Source of the DNA: Anaerocolumna chitinilytica
GTDB lineage: Bacteria; Bacillota; Clostridia; Lachnospirales; Lachnospiraceae
Direction: 5' to 3'
DNA length: 64,000 nt
NCBI RefSeq assembly: GCF_014218355.1
Contig: NZ_AP023368.1
Coordinates: 2,918,001 to 2,982,000, forward strand
Positions 35,125 to 44,127 of the stretch are shown here, in pieces. A model generated the notes under the pieces. That model was given only the letters and a program-made list of their open reading frames with translations. It was not told the DNA's origin and ran no database searches. Each line of letters starts with the position of its first letter. Positions within the stretch are counted from its first letter, which is position 1. The translations under genes were made by a program, and so were the position numbers.

Positions 35125-35967
35125 ATGTCCGGAATTATTTTAGAGGGTGGAACCTTCCGCCCGATTTTTAGTGCAGGAGTTATGGACGCCCTGCTGGAAG
35201 AAGATGTTATGTTTCCTTACTGTATCGGTGTATCAGCTGGTATCAGCTTTGGAGTTTCCTATATTTCCAAACAAAAGGGCAGGAATCTTGAGGTTCTTTT
35301 AAAATGCAGAAAGGATAAGCGCTATATCAGCACAAGAAACCTTATAAAGTGCCGAAGTCTGTTCGGCTTGGACTTTGTCTATGATGAAGTGCCTAATAAA
35401 CTCTTTCCCTTTGACTGGGACACTTTTCTGAAATATGAGGGCAAGGTATTAGTAGGCGTGACCAATGCCAAAACCGGTAAAGCTGAATATCTAAACGCTC
35501 TTGAGACAGATCGAAAATGCACCATTCTCCAGGCTACATGTGCCATGCCGCTTTTTTTTCCTGCAATCAATTGGAAGGAAAATCTCTACTATGACGGAGG
35601 CCTTGCAGATTCTATACCCATTAAAAAATCCATAGAAGACGGCAATCAAAAGAATCTGATAATCCTGACCCGACCCAAAGGATATTACCGAACCCTTGGC
35701 AGAGACAGTAAATTAGCCATGAGATTATTACGAAATAAATATCCTGAAATGGTTGAAGTAATCCGAAAAAGACCTGACATGTATAATAAAACCGTGGAGT
35801 ATTGTGAAAAGCTTGAAAGAGAAGGTAAGGCGATAATCTTAAGGCCGGAATATAATGTTGAAAGTATGGAAAAGGACCTTGCCGCACTAGAGCGAAATTA
35901 CAAGCATGGTTATGATATGGCAAAACGTCAGATGAATGAAATTAAGAAGCTCTTAGTTGAAGACTAG
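35125..35967 (+). CDS. Patatin-like phospholipase
   Basis: A 280-residue cytoplasmic lipid acyl hydrolase of the patatin family (YjjU-like). The nucleophile is S37 in GVSAG and the dyad Asp is D157 in YYDGG. The oxyanion segment reads LEGGTFRPIFSAGV, with Thr where most have a third Gly. The C-terminal tail is basic and helical. It is divergent from marR-degV across a region with FabT-like palindromes; release of fatty acids by a lipase next to a fatty-acid-binding protein and a likely lipid-responsive regulator suggests lipid turnover. Confidence 0.88.
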   Translation: MSGIILEGGTFRPIFSAGVMDALLEEDVMFPYCIGVSAGISFGVSYISKQKGRNLEVLLKCRKDKRYISTRNLIKCRSLFGLDFVYDEVPNKLFPFDWDTFLKYEGKVLVGVTNAKTGKAEYLNALETDRKCTILQATCAMPLFFPAINWKENLYYDGGLADSIPIKKSIEDGNQKNLIILTRPKGYYRTLGRDSKLAMRLLRNKYPEMVEVIRKRPDMYNKTVEYCEKLEREGKAIILRPEYNVESMEKDLAALERNYKHGYDMAKRQMNEIKKLLVED

Positions 35968-36050
35968 AAACATTGATGAGCAGTAGCTGATATTACGTAC
36001 TTGTTGTTCATGTTAAATATCGTTTATATTCATGTATTGAAAAATAAAAG

Positions 36051-36091
36051 GGTATGCCAGGAACAAAAATATGAAAACTTCCTGACATACC
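36051..36091. terminator. Bidirectional terminator between patatin and aldo/keto reductase genes
   Basis: GGTATGCCAGGAA pairs with TTCCTGACATACC, one G-U pair; convergent genes on both sides. Confidence 0.8.
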
Positions 36092-36109
36092 GACTCTTAT
36101 AAGTTTTAA

Positions 36110-37207
36110 TTATGCACCTTTTGAGATTTCCTCTAATCGGTCAATAATGGGAAGATGCTGTGTACACAATTTTTCACATTTACCGCACTTAATACATTCA
36201 GCTGCTATTTCAGCAGGAATTCCCCAATGATATTTCAATCTATCAAACATATTGTTACCAAGAAGTTTTTCATTGTAAGCATCCATATATTTGGGGATAT
36301 CAATATTCTTTGGACAGTGTTTACAGTAACCACATCCGGTACAGAGATTATTCAGAGCAACACCTCTGCTTTCATATTCCTCAAAGATTTCCTTTGCCGG
36401 TCTTTCTTTCAGATTCTCAACAGCCTTACAAGCATCATCAACATGTTCTTTTGTAGTACATCCTGCAAGGGTGATAGTAATTTCCTTATGTGAAGCTACA
36501 AAATTTAAAGCTGCCTGTGCAACGGTTAGATCTGTTCCTTCTGTAAGGTATTCAAAGGTCTTAGGGTTGCTTGGAATCAGACCTCCGCCTAACGGATTCA
36601 TGACAACAACGCCCATTCCTTTTTCATAAGCAGCAGTAATACCGGTCTGACGGAATCTATAATTCAGAGCATTATAGCCAATTAACATACCCTTAAAGCG
36701 GTCAGTAGCTACAGCACCTTCTAAGTCATTTCCCTGCATATGGGAAGAAAAAACGATATTTCTTATCAGTCCGTCTTTTTTGGCTTCCTCAAAAAATCCA
36801 TAAAGAGACTCACACTGGCTCTCGAAGGACTCCAGATTTAATAAGCACCATAAATGATAAAAGTCCAAATAATCCACCTTAAGACGACTTAAGGTAGTCT
36901 CAAGCCTGCTGCGAAAAGCATCCCTTGTAGCTTTTCCGCCAATAGTGCCCAGATTCATCTTAGAAGAAACATAATAGCTATCCCTGGGTAATTGTGAGAG
37001 TGCAATACCGGTTATGATTTCACTTTTATCATTGCAATAAAAAGGGGCAGTATCAAAGTAATTAATACCTTTCTCGTGTGCATACAAAGCAACCTCTGCA
37101 CATTTCTCAAATCTCTCCGCCTTAACATCCTCATCATCATAACGCATGCAGCCCATACCAATAGCGGATACTTTCATATCCGTATTACCATACTGTTTAT
37201 AATACAT
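36110..37207 (-). CDS. Aldo/keto reductase with C-terminal ferredoxin-type domain
   Basis: A 365-residue protein: an aldo/keto reductase barrel (about 1-275) with the catalytic Asp and Tyr in INYFDTAPFY, Lys in VSSKMNL and His in DFYHLW, joined to a domain with two [4Fe-4S] cysteine sets, CTGCGYCKHCP and CIKCGKCEKLC. This fusion (COG1453 type) is common in anaerobes; the clusters may pass electrons to the barrel. Substrate unknown. The start MYYKQYGNTDMKVSAIG at 37207 is chosen because GGAGG lies upstream; an earlier in-frame ATG at 37216 is too near that site. Confidence 0.9.
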   Translation of the reverse strand: MYYKQYGNTDMKVSAIGMGCMRYDDEDVKAERFEKCAEVALYAHEKGINYFDTAPFYCNDKSEIITGIALSQLPRDSYYVSSKMNLGTIGGKATRDAFRSRLETTLSRLKVDYLDFYHLWCLLNLESFESQCESLYGFFEEAKKDGLIRNIVFSSHMQGNDLEGAVATDRFKGMLIGYNALNYRFRQTGITAAYEKGMGVVVMNPLGGGLIPSNPKTFEYLTEGTDLTVAQAALNFVASHKEITITLAGCTTKEHVDDACKAVENLKERPAKEIFEEYESRGVALNNLCTGCGYCKHCPKNIDIPKYMDAYNEKLLGNNMFDRLKYHWGIPAEIAAECIKCGKCEKLCTQHLPIIDRLEEISKGA

Positions 37208-37414
37208 AGATTTCATACCTCCATAAAAAATTCTGACAGGCATTATGTAATAGAGCCTCCTCGTCAGATTATTCTGTTTCTTTATCATCCAGACAAGTAT
37301 AACATAAGAAAAGAACATTCCTCAACTAAAATTTATTATACTTACTTCCAAACCCTTTTTATAGTAATGTATACTCGAATAAAAACAATAATGATGAGTC
37401 TTTCACAAAGGGAC

Positions 37415-37491
37415 GGAAATTTACCCAAGGCAGAAAGACTTATGCGCTGGTTCCAAGGCGCATTCGTTCTTTCTGCCTTGGGTAAATTTCC
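37415..37491. repeat. Perfect 23-bp inverted repeat (nested hairpin)
   Basis: Arms 37415-37437 and 37469-37491 are perfectly complementary over 23 bases. Inside the loop ATGCGC and GCGCAT (about 37442-37463) form a second perfect stem. No T-tract follows, so it is not a usual terminator. Confidence 0.9.
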
Positions 37492-37566
37492 TATAACCAT
37501 TTTGGACAAGATTTTCAAGCTTATTTACAATTGAAGCAATTATAGCTATAGATATTTCAGTACACA

Positions 37567-37797
37567 GATGACGCAGGGGATTTCTTTCTGTTTGATCTTG
37601 AGAGGACCCTTAATGACACTTAAGGTACAGGAAACGTAACTAGGTAAAACAGTGCCATGTTTGAGCTTTGTAAAATACCGTTTCCAGTTATGTTCGGCGA
37701 GTTTGGTACTGTTTTACCTGTCAAGTTACGTTTTCTGTCCCTTTAGTGGAATAAGGGTTCTCGAATAATCAAACAGAAAGAAATTCCCTGGGTCATC
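37567..37797. repeat. Long imperfect palindrome, possible MITE or structured RNA
   Basis: Arms 37567-37657 and 37704-37797 (about 91 and 94 bases) are complementary with scattered mismatches, around a 46-base centre. Perfect blocks include 17 bases at 37580-37596 with 37768-37784, and 12 bases at 37642-37653 with 37708-37719. There is no open frame. The sequence GTAC lies just outside both ends. Size and shape match a palindromic miniature transposable element, or a long double-stranded RNA hairpin. Confidence 0.8.
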
Positions 37798-37914
37798 GTA
37801 CGTTTCCATCTATTTACATCGAATGTATTTTATAATACTTTTCCTTTTAAAATAAAAGTAGTATAATAAATATTAGACTTTAAAATTGATTTCAAAATCA
37901 TGAAAGGGGTTTAC

Positions 37915-38424
37915 GTGAAAAACATCGGTACAGATAACAAAAACATGAATAATTCTTACAAAAAGAATACAACTACTAAAGCAATCGGAAAAACCACACA
38001 AAGTATTCATAAAAACAGCCAAAACATTAATAATAAGAAAAAAATCCAAAATACCGTACCAGCTTCCGACCCAATAACAGATTGGTTTTTTATGTCACCA
38101 TCTGAGATTACCGCGAAAGAATTCTCCACCTTTATATCCTCCTTGAACTTAGGTGAGATTGATCTATGGGAAGAGATGGATATCCTTTCGCTTCAATTGG
38201 AGGATAAGACCAGTATAGACTTTGAAGGTCTAAAAGATGGTTTTCCGGATAAGAAAGACAGATTGTTTTTAGAGGAAAATGGCTACAAAACCGTATTTTC
38301 TGTTACCTTAAGCAATGACAGCAAACAAACAAGGGAAATGTTTAATGCCATTCTGGAACATTTTCCTGGCGGATTCTATGCAGATACAGCAGACTTTAAA
38401 CCCAGTATTCTAGGCAGAAGGTAA
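37915..38424 (+). CDS. Hypothetical protein preceding the sugar-sensing genes
   Basis: A 169-residue protein I do not recognise. The first 45 residues are low-complexity and rich in Asn, Lys, Thr and Gln (KNTTTKAIGKTTQSIHKNS); the remainder is acidic and could fold as a small alpha/beta domain (EITAKEFSTFISSLNLGEIDLWEEM). No signal peptide or membrane helix. Start is GTG at 37915 behind AAAGGGG; the ATG at 37900 overlaps that site. It ends 14 bases before the sensor binding protein, so it probably belongs to that operon. Confidence 0.65.
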   Translation: MKNIGTDNKNMNNSYKKNTTTKAIGKTTQSIHKNSQNINNKKKIQNTVPASDPITDWFFMSPSEITAKEFSTFISSLNLGEIDLWEEMDILSLQLEDKTSIDFEGLKDGFPDKKDRLFLEENGYKTVFSVTLSNDSKQTREMFNAILEHFPGGFYADTADFKPSILGRR

Positions 38425-38438
38425 AGGCAGGTAAACAC

Positions 38439-39449
38439 ATGAGGATGATACGAGGAATATTCGGCATGTTACTTGGAATGCTTCTTATCCTTGGTATTAT
38501 GTTTATAACTTTAATCGTAAGAGAAGATAAGAATCGCGAAACCGTAAGTAAAGCAACTACAGCAAATTATCATCTGCAAATCCTTGTACAAAATACAGAC
38601 GAATATTTCTGGCAATATTTTAAAGATGGCGCAAAAACGGCTGCGGAAGAAATGGGTGTATATGCAGAATTTGTTCCTATCGCCGGTAAAGACAGTGAAG
38701 CGATTAAAGACGCTGTGGAAAAAGGTATTTTCAGCGGAGTTAATGGTATCGCTCTGAAACCTGCCGATGCATTTGGCACCAAGGAAATCGCAAAAGAGGC
38801 GAAGGATAAGAACATTCCTCTGTTGATATATGAGAATGATAGTTATAATATTTCGGATCTGCCCATTGTAGGCTCAAACAGTTATACCATTGGAACTATG
38901 GCTGGAACCATGGGAGCTAAAGCTATCGGAAATGGAACGAAGGCTGTCATTATTATGAACGAAGCTGGAGAAGAAGGCGATATTTCCTATCGAAACCTTA
39001 GTATACAGGGTATTGCAGAATCTTTTTCCTTAAAGGGAAATATTGAGATTGAAGAGATTTATACCTTAAAGCAAAATATGTTTGATGTAGAGAAGGTAGC
39101 ATACTCTATCATCACCAAACATAAGGATGTGAATCTGATTATATGCCTGGATGAAAAGAGTACTCCGGGTGTAGCTCAGGTTTTAGTAGATAATAACCTT
39201 GTAGGTGATATCAAGCTGGTAGGTTATGGAAGTATGCCGCTGACACTGGATTATGTTGAGAGAGGTGTTATATACGGAACCGTAAGCCCTGATGCTTATA
39301 AGATTGGCTATTATACGGTAAAACAATTAGCCCAGGAGTTAAATGGGGTACAAATAAGTAATTACAAGAGTACCCCTCTATATTCAATAGATGAATCTAA
39401 TGTGGCAAGTTTTTATAGTGGAGCAGTGAAAAAGGATGGTGGAGAATGA
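38439..39449 (+). CDS. Membrane-anchored sugar-binding sensor protein (XylFII-like)
   Basis: A 336-residue protein with an N-terminal membrane anchor (about 5-28, GMLLGMLLILGIMFITLIV) but no lipobox, followed by a periplasmic-binding-protein type 1 domain of the ribose/xylose class (ILVQNTDEYFWQYFKDGAKTAAEEMG; GIALKPADAFG; IICLDEKSTPGVAQVL). It overlaps the histidine kinase gene by 4 bases. In Clostridium beijerinckii the corresponding XylFII binds xylose and activates LytS; the gene order here is the same, so this is probably a sensor subunit and not a transporter subunit. The actual sugar is not proven. Confidence 0.85.
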   Translation: MRMIRGIFGMLLGMLLILGIMFITLIVREDKNRETVSKATTANYHLQILVQNTDEYFWQYFKDGAKTAAEEMGVYAEFVPIAGKDSEAIKDAVEKGIFSGVNGIALKPADAFGTKEIAKEAKDKNIPLLIYENDSYNISDLPIVGSNSYTIGTMAGTMGAKAIGNGTKAVIIMNEAGEEGDISYRNLSIQGIAESFSLKGNIEIEEIYTLKQNMFDVEKVAYSIITKHKDVNLIICLDEKSTPGVAQVLVDNNLVGDIKLVGYGSMPLTLDYVERGVIYGTVSPDAYKIGYYTVKQLAQELNGVQISNYKSTPLYSIDESNVASFYSGAVKKDGGE

Positions 39450-40981
39450 AGAATAGAAAAAGACGGGATTTATCCTATCGCACAAAGCTTACCAGCTTCT
39501 TTCTTCTTGCAACTGCTATTACCATAATTGTTGGTCTTTATAATTATATTTCTTCACGTATGTTAATGGAGGATATGACGGACCTTCTGAACAAGAGTCA
39601 GGAACTTACCGCTCTTTATAAAGAGGTAGATGAGATACAAAACGATCTGGAGGTATACTTGTCCACCAGAAGTTCCGAAAGTTTACAGTCTTTCTATAAT
39701 CACAGTAATTCCATTAGCTCCGATAATGATATTCTAAAGCAGGATGCTGAATATTCTGACAGAGGTGTCCGGATTATGAATCTGACCGGAATGATTGAGC
39801 ATTACCTAAAGACCTTAGATGAAACAATAGTAGACAAGCGAAACCGTAAAATCAGTGATTACACCAAGGGGTACCAGCAAGCTGTAAAAGAATATAATTT
39901 TATCGGAAGCTACATCAAGGAAATTATGAGCTCGGATTTAAGCGACAGCGCTCAGAGATATCAGGAAATACAGACAGAAGCAAATAATAGTACTGTTTTA
40001 AGTTACACCATGTTCGGTATTAGCTTTGCTTTGATTCTTGTTATCATAGTTCTATTCAGTTACGAAATTACAAGACCGATTACAAAGCTTTCTTCTTATG
40101 CCAAGGAAGTTTCAGAGGGTAACTTTGAAGTAGATATAACGGAAGAAGGTACCAGCAGTGAGATAAGAGTTCTTTACCGTGCTTTTAGTAAGATGACGAA
40201 AAGTATCAGAGAATATATTAATGAGTTAAAGGAAAAGGAGCGCTTGGAACGTGTTCTGATTCAGGAGAAGTATGATAATCTGAAGATGAAGAATGCTTTA
40301 CATGAAGCCGAACTTCTTGCCCTTCAATCTCAGGTCAACCCTCATTTCATCTTTAATTCTATCAATATTGGAGCAAAGGTTGCCATGCTTCAGGGAGATA
40401 GTGTAACTTGTGAATACCTGGAGAATTTTGCTGATATCTTCCGTTATAATCTAAAAGGCCTTGATTATAATGCTACTTTATCGGAAGAAGTTAATAATGT
40501 TTCCTCCTATATGAGCCTTTTAACAACCCGCTTCGGGGATTTTGTCACCTTTCATATGGACATACCGGAGGACCCTGATATCTTGGAATTTAAGATGCCA
40601 AGAATGACCCTGCAGCCTCTGACGGAAAATGCTTACATCCATGGAATCAGTAAATTGGAAGAAGGCGGGCGGATTGAGCTTAAAGTCATAAAAGAAAAAG
40701 GCCGTGTAGTTATTGAAGTTTCAAACTCCGGTGATCATTTTCCAAAAGAAGCAATTGAGCGAATTCTTGGCAGGAGTAAAAAGGTTGAGAAAAGCCATGG
40801 ACAAAAAGGTCATACCACGGGTATCGGCATGGATAATGTATTGAAACGGCTGCGATTATTCTATGATAAAAAAGATGTAATGAATATCGTCAGCAAAGAC
40901 GGCGTTACAAAAGTTATATTGCTGTTGCCTATTAACAACAAGAGAGAAGTGGATAACAATCAATATGAGAATGCGATATAA
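39446..40981 (+). CDS. LytS/YesM-type sensor histidine kinase
   Basis: A 511-residue kinase. One helix near 15-35, an extracellular helical domain of about 150 residues, a second helix near 188-207, a HAMP linker (YEITRPITKLSSYAKEVSEGNFEV), a short coil, the His_kinase domain with H300 in LQSQVNPHFIFNS, and a HATPase with ENAYIHGI and GIGMDNVLKRL. The outer domain probably contacts the sugar-binding protein encoded just before. It overlaps the regulator gene by 17 bases, giving coupled translation. Confidence 0.93.
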   Translation: MKNRKRRDLSYRTKLTSFFLLATAITIIVGLYNYISSRMLMEDMTDLLNKSQELTALYKEVDEIQNDLEVYLSTRSSESLQSFYNHSNSISSDNDILKQDAEYSDRGVRIMNLTGMIEHYLKTLDETIVDKRNRKISDYTKGYQQAVKEYNFIGSYIKEIMSSDLSDSAQRYQEIQTEANNSTVLSYTMFGISFALILVIIVLFSYEITRPITKLSSYAKEVSEGNFEVDITEEGTSSEIRVLYRAFSKMTKSIREYINELKEKERLERVLIQEKYDNLKMKNALHEAELLALQSQVNPHFIFNSINIGAKVAMLQGDSVTCEYLENFADIFRYNLKGLDYNATLSEEVNNVSSYMSLLTTRFGDFVTFHMDIPEDPDILEFKMPRMTLQPLTENAYIHGISKLEEGGRIELKVIKEKGRVVIEVSNSGDHFPKEAIERILGRSKKVEKSHGQKGHTTGIGMDNVLKRLRLFYDKKDVMNIVSKDGVTKVILLLPINNKREVDNNQYENAI

Positions 40982-42572
40982 GGTGTTAGTAGTGGATGAT
41001 GAGCCGATTGCGGTAGAATCTGTCATATACATGCTAAACAAAAATTTTGGAGAAATTGAAATATGCGGAAGTGCCAGATCCGGTAAAGATGCTATTGAAA
41101 AGGCTTATAATCTCCATCCGGATATCATAATCATGGATATAAATATGCCGGGTATTAATGGATTGGAAGCCATGAAGCAGATTCGCGGGGTTAATCCGAA
41201 TGTACTTTTTATCATTATGTCTGCTTTCGATTATTTTGATTATGCGGTAGAAGCACTAAATCTCGGCGTAGTAGAGTATCTTTTGAAACCGGTAAAAGAA
41301 GTTACCCTTACAGAGACGATGACAAAGGCACTGGAGCAAATCCGGGTTAGAGAGACTAATATCCAAAAGACTCTTGAACAGCAGGAACGTATGGAGATGA
41401 TTATTCCTGTGCTGGAGACCGGTTTTATGAATTCCCTCTGCCTTTATTCCGGCAGCACCGAAGAACTGAAGAGCTACTGTCAGTTATTTGGATTTATGAA
41501 TGGCGGCGGTTATGTGATGGCTCTGGAATTCGGACAGAAAAAAAGTCATAAAATCGAGAATAAGATAGGTGCCGGTGTCTACGGCGAAAAGATGTACGGT
41601 GAATATAAGAAGATTATCCAATCAAGGCTAAAGGCTATCGTTGGTCCCATTATGTTAAACCGTATTATTGTCTATGTATTTGATGAAAATAAAACACAGG
41701 ATTACGAACAGAAAAGCCATTCCGTCGAGGAAGCAGGCAGAATTCTGGAAAGAGCAATAAGAATATACCCGGATATCTTTATTGGTATCGGGCGCTACTA
41801 TGAAAATATTGAAGAAGCAAAAAAGTCCTATCAGGAAGCTTTATTTGCACTGGGGGTTCTCACAAGTGATAAAGAAGGGGAAGAAGCTCAGATTCTTCAT
41901 GTAGATGATATCCTTGAAAGAATTGAATATACAGACAGTGATTATGAAGACCAGCTGGAAGAAATCTGCCTTCATGCCGCTGAACAGGAGGAAAATGAAT
42001 TAACCGCATTATTTCATGAAGTATACGGCAAAATGTCTAGGGATAGTTCTATGACCTTAGAAGTGGTGAAAAACAGCATGATAGGATTGGTAACAAGCTT
42101 TGCCTCAAGATGGAAAAGTGCTGTCGGAAATTATTATGACGTTTTAAAAGATATAATTGGTACTGAAAGCAAAGACAGACTTTATACAATTGTCAGAAAC
42201 TTTCTTGAAAGAACCGCAGGCAGAATTCAAGAAGGCCGAAAGATAAAGGTAAATTCCATAATCGATAAAGCCAACAAATACATGCAGCAAAACTTTGCCA
42301 GGGAGATATCTCTGGAAGAGGTTGCAAGAGAGGTGAATCTTAGCCCTTATTATTTCAGCCGGTTTTATAAAGAAGAAACCGGAGTTAATTTCAGCGACCG
42401 TCTTACAGAAATCCGTATGGAAACAGCAAAAGAGCTTTTAAAGAAAGATGAGTATACCATTAAAGATGTATGCTATATGACAGGTTATACCGAGCCAAAT
42501 TACTTTTCTAAGATATTTAAGAAAGTTACAGGAGCTACTCCTACGGAGTACAAAAGATTATTTGGCGATTAG
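40965..42572 (+). CDS. YesN-type response regulator with AraC DNA-binding domain
   Basis: A 535-residue regulator. Receiver domain at 1-125 with acidic pocket VVDDEP, phosphorylated D58 in IIIMDINMPG, and Lys in YLLKPVKE; a long middle region (about 130-420); and a C-terminal AraC domain with two helix-turn-helix units (ISLEEVAREVNLSPYYFSRFYKEETG; YTIKDVCYMTGYTEPNYFSKIFKKVTGATP). It is expected to activate the sugar transport genes that follow. Two ATG codons, 40965 and 40971, could serve as start. Confidence 0.94.
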   Translation: MRMRYKVLVVDDEPIAVESVIYMLNKNFGEIEICGSARSGKDAIEKAYNLHPDIIIMDINMPGINGLEAMKQIRGVNPNVLFIIMSAFDYFDYAVEALNLGVVEYLLKPVKEVTLTETMTKALEQIRVRETNIQKTLEQQERMEMIIPVLETGFMNSLCLYSGSTEELKSYCQLFGFMNGGGYVMALEFGQKKSHKIENKIGAGVYGEKMYGEYKKIIQSRLKAIVGPIMLNRIIVYVFDENKTQDYEQKSHSVEEAGRILERAIRIYPDIFIGIGRYYENIEEAKKSYQEALFALGVLTSDKEGEEAQILHVDDILERIEYTDSDYEDQLEEICLHAAEQEENELTALFHEVYGKMSRDSSMTLEVVKNSMIGLVTSFASRWKSAVGNYYDVLKDIIGTESKDRLYTIVRNFLERTAGRIQEGRKIKVNSIIDKANKYMQQNFAREISLEEVAREVNLSPYYFSRFYKEETGVNFSDRLTEIRMETAKELLKKDEYTIKDVCYMTGYTEPNYFSKIFKKVTGATPTEYKRLFGD

Positions 42573-42597
42573 CAGGAAATGAAATGTTTTTCTGTAG

Positions 42598-42630
42598 AAG
42601 TTTACGTCTGAAAATCCTCAGTGTAAACTT
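42598..42630 (+). promoter_or_regulatory. Intergenic hairpin before the first sugar-binding lipoprotein
   Basis: AAGTTTAC (42598-42605) and GTAAACTT (42623-42630) pair perfectly, with an inner CTGA/TCAG stem. No T-tract. Could be an operator or an mRNA processing hairpin. Confidence 0.4.
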
Positions 42631-42671
42631 AAGTTGTATAAAAGTAGGCAGGTATTAAAGGAGGAGGAAAT

Positions 42672-43721
42672 ATGCAAAGGAGCTTACTTACAAGGGTTGC
42701 AGCATTGGGGTTGACATTTGTTATTCTGTTTTTAAGCGTGGGGTGCGAAAAAAAAGAGGATAGAAGAGTAATACCAAAGGAAGACAAAAAAATGGTAGTG
42801 GGATTCTCCCTTGGAACATTAATGGAGGACCGCTGGATCAGGGACCGGGACATCTTTATTTCCAAAGCTGAGCAGGAAAATATTGAAGTTATCGTCAATA
42901 ATGCTAACAAAGATTCTGATCTGCAATATCAGCAGGTGAAAACAATGTTAAACCAAGGTATTGATGTCCTTGTTATTGCGCCGAACGATTGTAATACAGA
43001 AGCCAGGTGTGTGAAAGCAGCAAAGGAAAAAAAGATTCCCGTTATCTCTTATGACAGGCTGGTATCCAATAGCAATGTGGATGTCTATATATCCTTTGAC
43101 AATTACCAGGTAGGACAGATTATGGCCGAATACCTGACTAAAAATGTACCGAAAGGCGGATATATTATTATTGGCGGTTCAGAAAATGACAGCAACAGTA
43201 AGATGCTTTATGACGGGGCCATGAAAGTCCTTGACCCCTTTATTGAAAAAGGAAACATCAGAATTCTTGACAAGACTTGGATAGACGGCTGGATAAGAGA
43301 AAGTGCATATGACTTCATGCGTAAGGACCTAAAAAACTATAAAAATGACGTCAAAGCTGTTATCTGCGGCAATGATTCATTGGCCTGGGGTGCAATTGAT
43401 GCATTATCCGAGGCTCAGATTGCAGAGAAAGTTCAAGTAGCCGGACAAGATGCTGACCTGGTAGCCTGTCAGAGAATCGTAACCGGAAAGCAGGCACTTA
43501 CAGTTTACAAACCAATCAAAAATTTAGTAGAAAAGACTGTTGAAGTATGTATGCAGCTATACAAAGGTGAAAAGGTTAAGACGGATAATTTTCTCAATGA
43601 CGGCACCTATGATGTTCCCTATATCTTTATCGGTGTACAGGCAGTCACTAAGGATAATATTAATGATACAGTAATTAAAGACGGCTTTCACTTGTATGAG
43701 GATGTCTATCAAACTGAATAA
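42672..43721 (+). CDS. Sugar-binding lipoprotein (XylF-like), first copy
   Basis: A 349-residue lipoprotein: signal peptide with lipobox LSVGC (Cys about 25), then a type 1 periplasmic-binding domain with VVGFSLGTLMEDRWIRDRDIF, APNDCNTEARCVKAAKEKKIPVISYDRL and ICGNDSLAWGAIDAL. The YDRL motif and overall pattern are those of xylose-binding XylF. It is separated from the transporter genes by a terminator and a long gap, so it may be an additional receptor. AAAGGAGGAGG precedes the ATG. Confidence 0.88.
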   Translation: MQRSLLTRVAALGLTFVILFLSVGCEKKEDRRVIPKEDKKMVVGFSLGTLMEDRWIRDRDIFISKAEQENIEVIVNNANKDSDLQYQQVKTMLNQGIDVLVIAPNDCNTEARCVKAAKEKKIPVISYDRLVSNSNVDVYISFDNYQVGQIMAEYLTKNVPKGGYIIIGGSENDSNSKMLYDGAMKVLDPFIEKGNIRILDKTWIDGWIRESAYDFMRKDLKNYKNDVKAVICGNDSLAWGAIDALSEAQIAEKVQVAGQDADLVACQRIVTGKQALTVYKPIKNLVEKTVEVCMQLYKGEKVKTDNFLNDGTYDVPYIFIGVQAVTKDNINDTVIKDGFHLYEDVYQTE

Positions 43722-43754
43722 AATGCACAACTATGCATTATAATGAAGTTATCG

Positions 43755-43785
43755 AAAAAGGCTGAAAATTCAGCCTTTTTTCTTT
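43755..43785 (+). terminator. Terminator after the first lipoprotein gene
   Basis: AAAAAGGCTGA and TCAGCCTTTTTT arms around AAAT. Confidence 0.9.
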
Positions 43786-44127
43786 TCTGTTTCCGCTTAG
43801 ACAAAGATTTTGTTATGTATTCCTGATAAGGAATTACGGAACTGCATTATTTTGCTCTGTAAATTATTGAGCGCAATATTTTACCCTTTACATATATTGG
43901 AAGCTTTATCTGCGCAATAAAGTAATACTACACAACAATTCAGTTCATTGTTAATTTTTTTTGTATATAGTAACATATGGATGTAACAAATAGAGCAGAA
44001 CTTACCATCAACATTGAAAGTGTAAGGTAGTATAGAAACACATATTTCCTGCACATACTGGAGAAGCAATGATTACTTTTTGGTAAGCAAAAGCAAAAAC
44101 TATGAAAAAGAAGGGCGGAATGAATTT
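43786..44127 (+). other. Long leader of the sugar transporter operon
   Basis: About 340 bases without a gene. The exact 8-base direct repeat GCGCAATA occurs at 43871-43878 and 43912-43919, 41 bases apart (about four helix turns), a possible binding site pair for the YesN-type regulator. A TATAGT -10-like box lies near 43964. A short hairpin CTTAC/GTAAG is near 44003-44029. No convincing -35 box, as expected for an activated promoter. Confidence 0.35.

Noticed and set aside
37567..37797. Retron or reverse-transcriptase-linked RNA at the long palindrome
   Set aside because: No reverse transcriptase gene lies nearby, and there is no msr/msd-like layout.
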